Positions 31,303 to 35,445 of a stretch of DNA of 35,445 nucleotides are shown one piece after another. How positions within the stretch are numbered: the stretch's first letter is position 1; each line of letters opens with the position of its first letter. Source of the DNA: Lachnospiraceae bacterium UBA1766 (GTDB lineage Bacteria > Bacillota > Clostridia > Lachnospirales > Lachnospiraceae); assembly GCA_002314715.1 (NCBI GenBank), contig DCGY01000009.1, forward strand, positions 1 to 35,445, read 5' to 3'. The notes under the pieces were generated by a model, which searched no databases, had not been told where the DNA came from, and saw only the letters and a list, made by a program, of their open reading frames with translations. A program made the translations under genes and the position numbers.

Positions 31303-31736
31303 TGAAAATATTAGTGATTAACGGACCGAATTTGAATTTTTTGGGCATTCGAGAGAAGGCTGTATACGGAAATCAGGATTACCAGTATTTGCTGGATCTG
31401 ATTGGACAGAAGGCAAAAGAGTGTGATTGTAATATCGAGGTGTTCCAAAGCAACCATGAGGGTGCCATTATCGATCGTATTCAGGACGCGTATTTCGATG
31501 GTACGGAGGGAATTGTCATTAATCCCGGTGCATATACCCATTACAGTTATGCAATCCATGATGCGTTGCAAAGTATTACTACCATGCCCAAGGTGGAAAT
31601 TCATATTTCGGATATTACAAAGAGAGAAGAGTTTCGAAAGATTTCCGTTACCGCACCTGCCTGCGACCATCAAATTTATGGACAGGGCCTGAACGGATAT
31701 TTACAGGCCATAGACTTTGTATTGTCAAAAAAATAG
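31302..31736 (+). CDS. aroQ: 3-dehydroquinate dehydratase, type II
   Basis: AroQ dehydrates 3-dehydroquinate to 3-dehydroshikimate by the trans mechanism. The ATG at 31302 overlaps the aroK stop (TGATG); a GTG one codon upstream is possible. The 144-residue protein starts MKILVINGPNLNFLGIREK with the loop Tyr in AVYGNQDY and Arg nearby, followed by FQSNHEG, NPGAYTHYSYAIHDAL and EIHISDITKREEFRKIS, with the catalytic His in the last motif block. It is the last of the three aro genes and is followed by a separate promoter for efp. Confidence 0.96.
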   Translation: MKILVINGPNLNFLGIREKAVYGNQDYQYLLDLIGQKAKECDCNIEVFQSNHEGAIIDRIQDAYFDGTEGIVINPGAYTHYSYAIHDALQSITTMPKVEIHISDITKREEFRKISVTAPACDHQIYGQGLNGYLQAIDFVLSKK

Positions 31737-31763
31737 TGTATTTTTACTTTTTGAAAAAAATAG

Positions 31764-31792
31764 TTGAAAAAGCAAACTATTTATATTAAAAT
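31764..31792 (+). promoter_or_regulatory. promoter of efp
   Basis: TTGAAA (31764-31769), 17 bases, TAAAAT (31787-31792). Predicted start near 31799, with AGGAGG at 31820-31825. Confidence 0.75.
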
Positions 31793-31832
31793 GTTATAGA
31801 ATTATAACGTGAAAATTTCAGGAGGATTTACG

Positions 31833-32390
31833 ATGATTTCTGCAAGTGATTTCAGAAATGGTATTACCATTGAGTTAGACAATAACGTTTTTCAGATTAT
31901 TGAGTTCCAGCATGTTAAGCCCGGAAAAGGAGCTGCATTCGTTCGTACCAAGCTGAAGAACATCAAGAGTGGCGGTGTGGTTGAAAGAACCTTCAGACCT
32001 ACCGAGAAATGCCCTCAGGCACGTATTGACAGAAAGGATATGCAGTATTCTTACACAGATGGAGATTTATTCTACTTCATGGATACTGAGACCTTCGATA
32101 CCGTAGCATTAGATGCTGATACTGTTGGCGATGCATTAAAGTTTGTTGTTGAGAATGAAGTATGTAAGGTATGTTCTCATAACGGAAGCGTATTTTCAGT
32201 AGAGCCTCCTTTGTTTGTAGAGTTAGTAATCACCGAGACCGAGCCCGGTTTCAAGGGTGATACCGCTACCGGTGCAAGCAAGCCTGCTATTGTTGAGACC
32301 GGTGCACAGGTTTCCGTACCTTTGTTTGTAGAGCAGGGTGAGAAGATCAAGATTGACACCAGAACCGGTGAATATTTATCTCGTGTATAA
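31833..32390 (+). CDS. efp: elongation factor P
   Basis: EF-P rescues ribosomes stalled at polyproline. The start ATG at 31833 follows AGGAGG (31820-31825) at ideal spacing; an upstream in-frame ATG at 31809 would place the Shine-Dalgarno inside the gene. The 185-residue protein has MISASDFRNGITIELDNNVF, the modified-loop motif HVKPGKGAAFVRTKLKN with Lys32, the central OB domain (YMDTETFDTVALDADTVG) and the third domain ending EKIKIDTRTGEYLSRV. No EF-P-modifying enzyme gene lies nearby. Confidence 0.97.
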   Translation: MISASDFRNGITIELDNNVFQIIEFQHVKPGKGAAFVRTKLKNIKSGGVVERTFRPTEKCPQARIDRKDMQYSYTDGDLFYFMDTETFDTVALDADTVGDALKFVVENEVCKVCSHNGSVFSVEPPLFVELVITETEPGFKGDTATGASKPAIVETGAQVSVPLFVEQGEKIKIDTRTGEYLSRV

Positions 32391-32417
32391 TCCTTCTGAA
32401 TAATTGAGAAGACTTGT

Positions 32418-32447
32418 AAGGCAATGGTTTATTCCATTGCCTTTTTT
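32418..32447 (+). terminator. efp terminator
   Basis: AAGGCAATGG (32418-32427), loop TTTATT, CCATTGCCTT (32434-32443), then T to 32447. Confidence 0.93.
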
Positions 32448-32531
32448 GTGCCCTGAAAACAAAGGCGACGGTTGCGAAACAGGCACCTTATTCGATTGTT
32501 TTTTGCACAAGGTCTTTAGAAAGGATGGAAG

Positions 32532-33446
32532 ATGACAAGAGAAGAATTAAAAAAAGTATTTTTGCAAAAAATAAAGGAAAGATTAGAAAATGATTATCAT
32601 GTGGAAATAAAGGAAATTCAAAAGAATAACAATGTGGTATGGGACGGATTGATAATTCATAAAAAAGATGTAAATATTGCGCCAACCATTTATTTGAATT
32701 CCTTTTACGAGGCGTTTGAATCCGGGACGGATTTGGATACATTGGTAGAAGCCGTGTTGAAACTTTATGAAGAAAGCATGCCTTCCCAAAATATTGATAT
32801 GAATTTTTTTCGGGATTACCGACAGGTGAAAGATCGAATTTGCTTTCGGCTGATTCATAAAGAACGGAACAAGGAGCTTCTGGAGGGAATTCCCTTTGTT
32901 CCTTTTTGGGATTTGGCTGTGGGCTTTTACTACTTGCAGGATCATCCCACCCTTGGAAAGGGTAGTATTACCATACGAAAGGAGCATATGGAGCTTTGGA
33001 ATGTGAATGCAGAGGAATTAATGACCAGGGCAATTGTAAATACTCCCAGGTTATTGGAAAAAGATTTGATTCAAATGAAGGATTTGCTTTTGGAAATGAG
33101 CGGTTCCGAGGAAATGAACAGATTGCTGAATCAGGAAGAGGCGATTGAAAATTGCCCCATGCTGGTGCTTAGCAATAAAGAGAAATTATTTGGTGCCGCA
33201 GTCATACTTTATCCGGATGTGTTGGATGAAATTGCATCTGAGAGAGAAGAAAATTTGTATATTATACCCAGTTCTATACACGAGACAATACTTCTTTGGC
33301 AGACCGGATATGAGGATGAAAGTTTTTTGCAATCCATGATATATGAGGTGAATTCCACACAGGTTGAAACGCAGGATGTTTTATCGGATTCCTTATACTT
33401 ATACGATTATCAGCAGAAGAAAATCTTTCGTTGTGAAACATTGTAA
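32532..33446 (+). CDS. DUF5688 family protein
   Basis: The 304-residue soluble protein fits DUF5688, a family I associate mainly with Lachnospiraceae and related Clostridia. It starts MTREELKKVFLQKIKERLEN, has the central KDRICFRLIHKERNKELLEG and IPFVPFWDLAVGFYYL region, a helical middle and a C-terminal part with YIIPSSIHETILLW and YDYQQKKIFRCETL. No catalytic or membrane motif is visible. AAAGGATGG precedes the ATG with fair spacing. Multiple paralogues often occur per genome; function is unknown. It is followed by the tRNA-Arg transcription unit. Confidence 0.82.
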   Translation: MTREELKKVFLQKIKERLENDYHVEIKEIQKNNNVVWDGLIIHKKDVNIAPTIYLNSFYEAFESGTDLDTLVEAVLKLYEESMPSQNIDMNFFRDYRQVKDRICFRLIHKERNKELLEGIPFVPFWDLAVGFYYLQDHPTLGKGSITIRKEHMELWNVNAEELMTRAIVNTPRLLEKDLIQMKDLLLEMSGSEEMNRLLNQEEAIENCPMLVLSNKEKLFGAAVILYPDVLDEIASEREENLYIIPSSIHETILLWQTGYEDESFLQSMIYEVNSTQVETQDVLSDSLYLYDYQQKKIFRCETL

Positions 33447-33457
33447 AAATTAACTAG

Positions 33458-33486
33458 TAGACATAAGCTTCATATTATGCTATACT
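33458..33486 (+). promoter_or_regulatory. promoter of tRNA-Arg
   Basis: TAGACA (33458-33463), 17 bases, TATACT (33481-33486). Predicted start near 33493, close to the first base of the inverted repeat arm at 33492. Confidence 0.75.
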
Positions 33487-33491
33487 CACGG

Positions 33492-33602
33492 AGTGATGTA
33501 ACAATTTTGTAATAATTTGCATCCGTAGTCTAATGGATAGAACGGAGGCCTCCGACGCCTTTAATGCAGGTTCGATTCCTGTCGGATGCATTTTACATCA
33601 CT
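33492..33602 (+). repeat. inverted repeat flanking tRNA-Arg
   Basis: AGTGATGTAA (33492-33501) is the exact inverse complement of TTACATCACT (33593-33602), so the precursor could form a ten-base stem outside the acceptor stem, with 17 and 2 unpaired bases between. Confidence 0.8.
33519..33590 (+). tRNA. tRNA-Arg (anticodon CCG)
   Basis: The 72-base gene folds as a cloverleaf. Acceptor arms GCATCCG (33519-33525) and CGGATGC (33583-33589) pair fully, with discriminator A at 33590. The anticodon arm GAGGC-CTCCGAC-GCCTT gives anticodon CCG at 33552-33554, which reads CGG. The T arm is GCAGG-TTCGATT-CCTGT. The D stem GTCT/GAAC has one C-A mismatch. CCA is not encoded. Confidence 0.9.
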
Positions 33603-33640
33603 TCGTTGGTATGGCTTTAAAATTATGGAGTTTATAATAT

Positions 33641-34870
33641 ATGAAAGATAAAATTCGATATGCTTTGGATATCGTTGTGAAGCATAGCAAATATATTTTT
33701 CCGGTTCTGCTGGTAGCACTGTCCGCGCTTACCGTGGTGATTGCTTTGAATGCCAGTGGGGAAAAACAGAAACGGATGGAGCTTTTTGAGTCATCGGAGT
33801 CACAGTTGAGTACAGAGTCCGTAGTGCCGGTGCTTTCTTCCGAGAACAAAGAGGTGCCGCTCATTTTAAATGATGATGTTGAAATTGAGGCCTTGATTGT
33901 TTCTTTTTTTAATGCCCGTGCGACAGGAGATGAGCAGGGGTTAAAGGATTCTTATGATGTGATTGATGACAAAGATTTCCTTCGTTGGGTTGCTACTTCA
34001 AAATACACGGATTGTTTTTCCGATATTGAGATTTATACCAAACCCGGTTTCGCCGAAAAGGAAACCATTGCTTATGTGTATTTCCATGCAAACTTCACCG
34101 GAAAAGAGGCTGCATATCCCGGCTTACAGGTTTTTTATGTTGCCCAGTATGAAGATGGGAAACTTTATTTGAAAAATTCCGGTTTCACGGATGAAATGAA
34201 TGATTATATCAAAAGAGTTTCAGAAGAAGCAGATGTGGTGGAATTAAAGAACCGAACAAAAGTTGAATACGATGAACTGATGTCTGCACAACCGGATTTG
34301 CTTGCTTACTTAAATGAAGTGGATCAGTTGGTTGGGGAAGAAATCGGTATTCGTCTGGGACAGATTCGTGCAGAGGAAGAAGCTGCTAGTCAGCAGGTTT
34401 CCGAGCCCGAAGAAGAAACTGTATCTCAGGAAAACTCACAGGAGGAAATTCCTTCACAGGAAGCAGAGCCTGTTGTTGAGTATGTAATTGCATTGGATAA
34501 TGTGAATGTTCGTAATTCTGACAGCACAAATGCAGAAATTGTAGGTAATGTTACCAAGGGTACTAAGTTGAAACTGGTCGAGAAACTGGTAAATGGTTGG
34601 ACCAAGGTTATTTACAACAATAAGGAATGCTATATCAGCAGCAAGTATTTGGAAGATGTAATTGATATTCCGCAAGTGGTAGAAGAGCCGATTGGGAAGG
34701 TTACTGCCAAAGGAAGTGTAAATGTACGAAGCGGTCCGGATACATCCTATGAAAAAATAGGTGTTCTTGCCGGTGGAGAATCGGTGGAATATTATGGGAA
34801 AGAAAATGGATGGGTTCGCGTGAAGTTCGGTGGTAAGACCGGATATATCAAAGAAGATTTTGTACAGTAA
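33641..34870 (+). CDS. membrane-anchored protein with two SH3b domains
   Basis: The 409-residue protein has a short basic N-terminus, one membrane segment (about 18-37, YIFPVLLVALSALTVVIALN) and an external part. A globular domain (about 75-200) contains an NTF2-like pattern (VSFFNARATGDEQG). A Glu/Gln/Ser-rich linker (about 245-275) leads to two bacterial SH3 domains (about 281-342 and 352-409; NVRNSDSTNAEIVGNV and NVRSGPDTSYEKIGVL). SH3b domains often bind cell-wall peptides. GGAG is ten bases upstream of the ATG. No promoter is obvious between the tRNA and the gene, so it may share the tRNA promoter. It ends in a strong terminator. Confidence 0.85.
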   Translation: MKDKIRYALDIVVKHSKYIFPVLLVALSALTVVIALNASGEKQKRMELFESSESQLSTESVVPVLSSENKEVPLILNDDVEIEALIVSFFNARATGDEQGLKDSYDVIDDKDFLRWVATSKYTDCFSDIEIYTKPGFAEKETIAYVYFHANFTGKEAAYPGLQVFYVAQYEDGKLYLKNSGFTDEMNDYIKRVSEEADVVELKNRTKVEYDELMSAQPDLLAYLNEVDQLVGEEIGIRLGQIRAEEEAASQQVSEPEEETVSQENSQEEIPSQEAEPVVEYVIALDNVNVRNSDSTNAEIVGNVTKGTKLKLVEKLVNGWTKVIYNNKECYISSKYLEDVIDIPQVVEEPIGKVTAKGSVNVRSGPDTSYEKIGVLAGGESVEYYGKENGWVRVKFGGKTGYIKEDFVQ

Positions 34871-34877
34871 AAAATAG

Positions 34878-34917
34878 GATATCCCGGTTGTTGTGTTTCA
34901 ACCGGGATATCTTTTTT
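34878..34917 (+). terminator. terminator after the SH3b gene
   Basis: Arms GATATCCCGGTTG (34878-34890) and CAACCGGGATATC (34899-34911) with an eight-base loop, then six T. Confidence 0.95.
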
Positions 34918-34974
34918 GTGCTTTTTGCACAAAAAAATAAAAATAACTTTTACACTTTAATTAAATAGAGCATA

Positions 34975-35003
34975 TTGCATTATATATTGGAATGATATAT
35001 AAT
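34975..35003 (+). promoter_or_regulatory. sigma-A promoter of gdhA
   Basis: TTGCAT (34975-34980), 17 bases, TATAAT (34998-35003). Predicted start near 35010, leaving a leader of about 120 bases. Confidence 0.82.
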
Positions 35004-35008
35004 GACTT

Positions 35009-35084
35009 CAATAGGACAAAGGGGTCTTGACAAGGGACAACTCTGTCCTATTGTTATATAACGCAAAAGTGGAAATGTGCGTTA
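35009..35084 (+). other. two stem-loops in the gdhA leader
   Basis: CAATAGGACA (35009-35018) pairs with TGTCCTATTG (35044-35053) around 25 bases, starting at the predicted 5' end; TAACGCA (35059-35065) pairs with TGCGTTA (35078-35084). No T-run follows either, so they are not ordinary terminators. Confidence 0.55.
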
Positions 35085-35129
35085 ATAACCATTTGTCGCA
35101 AATGATAATATTTTAAGGAGGACATTAAA

Positions 35130-35445
35130 ATGTCATATGTTGATGAGGTATTTGATCTTGTAGTCGCAAAGAATCCTGCACAGCCCGAGTTTCATCAGGC
35201 AGTTAAGGAAGTATTGGAGTCTCTTCGTGTAGTTATCGAAGCAAATGAAGAGAAGTATCGTAAGGATGCTCTTCTTGAGAGACTTGTAACTCCTGAAAGA
35301 CAGATTTTATTCCGTGTACCTTGGGTAGATGATAAGGGCCAGGTACAGGTTAACAATGGTTTCCGTGTACAGTTCAATTCTGCAATCGGACCTTACAAGG
35401 GAGGTTTGAGACTTCATCCTTCAGTAAACCTTGGTATCATTAAGT
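35130..35445 (+). CDS. gdhA: NADP-type glutamate dehydrogenase, N-terminal part
   Basis: The gene starts at ATG 35130, seven bases after AAGGAGG (35115-35121), and runs off the window after about 105 codons. GdhA aminates 2-oxoglutarate to glutamate. The visible part matches the hexameric NADP-linked family: MSYVDEVFDLVVAKNPAQPE, VLESLRVVIEANEEKY, ERLVTPERQILFRVPWVDD and NGFRVQFNSAIGPYKGGLRL with HPSVNLGIIK at the end. The catalytic lysines lie downstream of the window except the GPYKGGLR lysine. Codon use is highly biased, as expected for a strongly expressed central enzyme. Confidence 0.95.
   Translation, partial: MSYVDEVFDLVVAKNPAQPEFHQAVKEVLESLRVVIEANEEKYRKDALLERLVTPERQILFRVPWVDDKGQVQVNNGFRVQFNSAIGPYKGGLRLHPSVNLGIIK

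Overview
The window looks like a chromosomal segment of a low-GC, spore-forming Clostridium-type Firmicute, most likely a member of the Lachnospiraceae. The basis is the family content (SpoIVB, DUF1836, DUF5688, the YerC/TrpR-like regulator, a PfoR-like PTS IIC, a lysine riboswitch with terminator), the order dxs-tlyA-nadK-argR-recN-spoIVB, strong AGGAGG-type ribosome binding sites and TTGACA-17-TATAAT-type promoters. It is mostly core genome. I see no insertion sequence, prophage, integrase, CRISPR array or rRNA.

Layout. 1-6226 (+): the end of dxs, then tlyA, nadK, argR, recN and spoIVB, with a sporulation-type promoter just before spoIVB. 6275-8107 (-): typA. 8346-9008 (+): a tandem OB-fold protein. 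9012-11004 (+): promoter, lysine riboswitch, dapA and dapB. 11102-11440 (-): small lipoprotein. 11613-12389 (+): a stand-alone HisA of the eukaryotic type. 12451-13517 (-): a TraX-like membrane protein and a cold-shock protein. 13709-14758 (+): an orphan PTS IIC. 14895-18833 (+): a two-gene unit of a catalytically dead LytM-like membrane protein and a 1058-residue TIR/transmembrane/beta-propeller protein. 18878-19171 (-): yerC with palindromic operator-like sites. 19318-20949 (+): a promoter, a long palindrome-rich leader, a DUF1836 gene and a PHP phosphatase. 21014-22015 (+): orphan NMT1-like lipoprotein. 22047-22550 (-): small HTH protein. 22741-24120 (+): SPFH/zinc-ribbon protein. 24282-28396 (+): pcrA, a small acidic membrane protein and rlmD. 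28447-29316 (+): lipoprotein of unknown function. 29380-32390 (+): yqeG-aroE-aroK-aroQ and efp. 32532-33446 (+): DUF5688 protein. 33519-33590 (+): tRNA-Arg(CCG), then an SH3-repeat membrane protein. 35130-end (+): start of NADP-type gdhA.

How the genes work together. The dap genes form a lysine-feedback unit, with the riboswitch sensing the pathway end product. aroE-aroK-aroQ supply three steps of the shikimate pathway. dxs, tlyA, nadK, argR, recN and spoIVB are the familiar Firmicute cluster, but spo0A, which usually follows spoIVB, is not there. The most system-like part is the LytM-like/TIR-propeller pair. Its predicted topology puts a possible NAD-cleaving or scaffold TIR domain in the cytoplasm and a large propeller plus an inactive peptidoglycan-binding module outside, which would suit envelope sensing. 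The other main regions of interest are the roughly 230-base structured leader before the DUF1836 gene, the eukaryotic-type HisA, a hairpin-bearing leader on spoIVB, and a tRNA enclosed by a 10-base inverted repeat.
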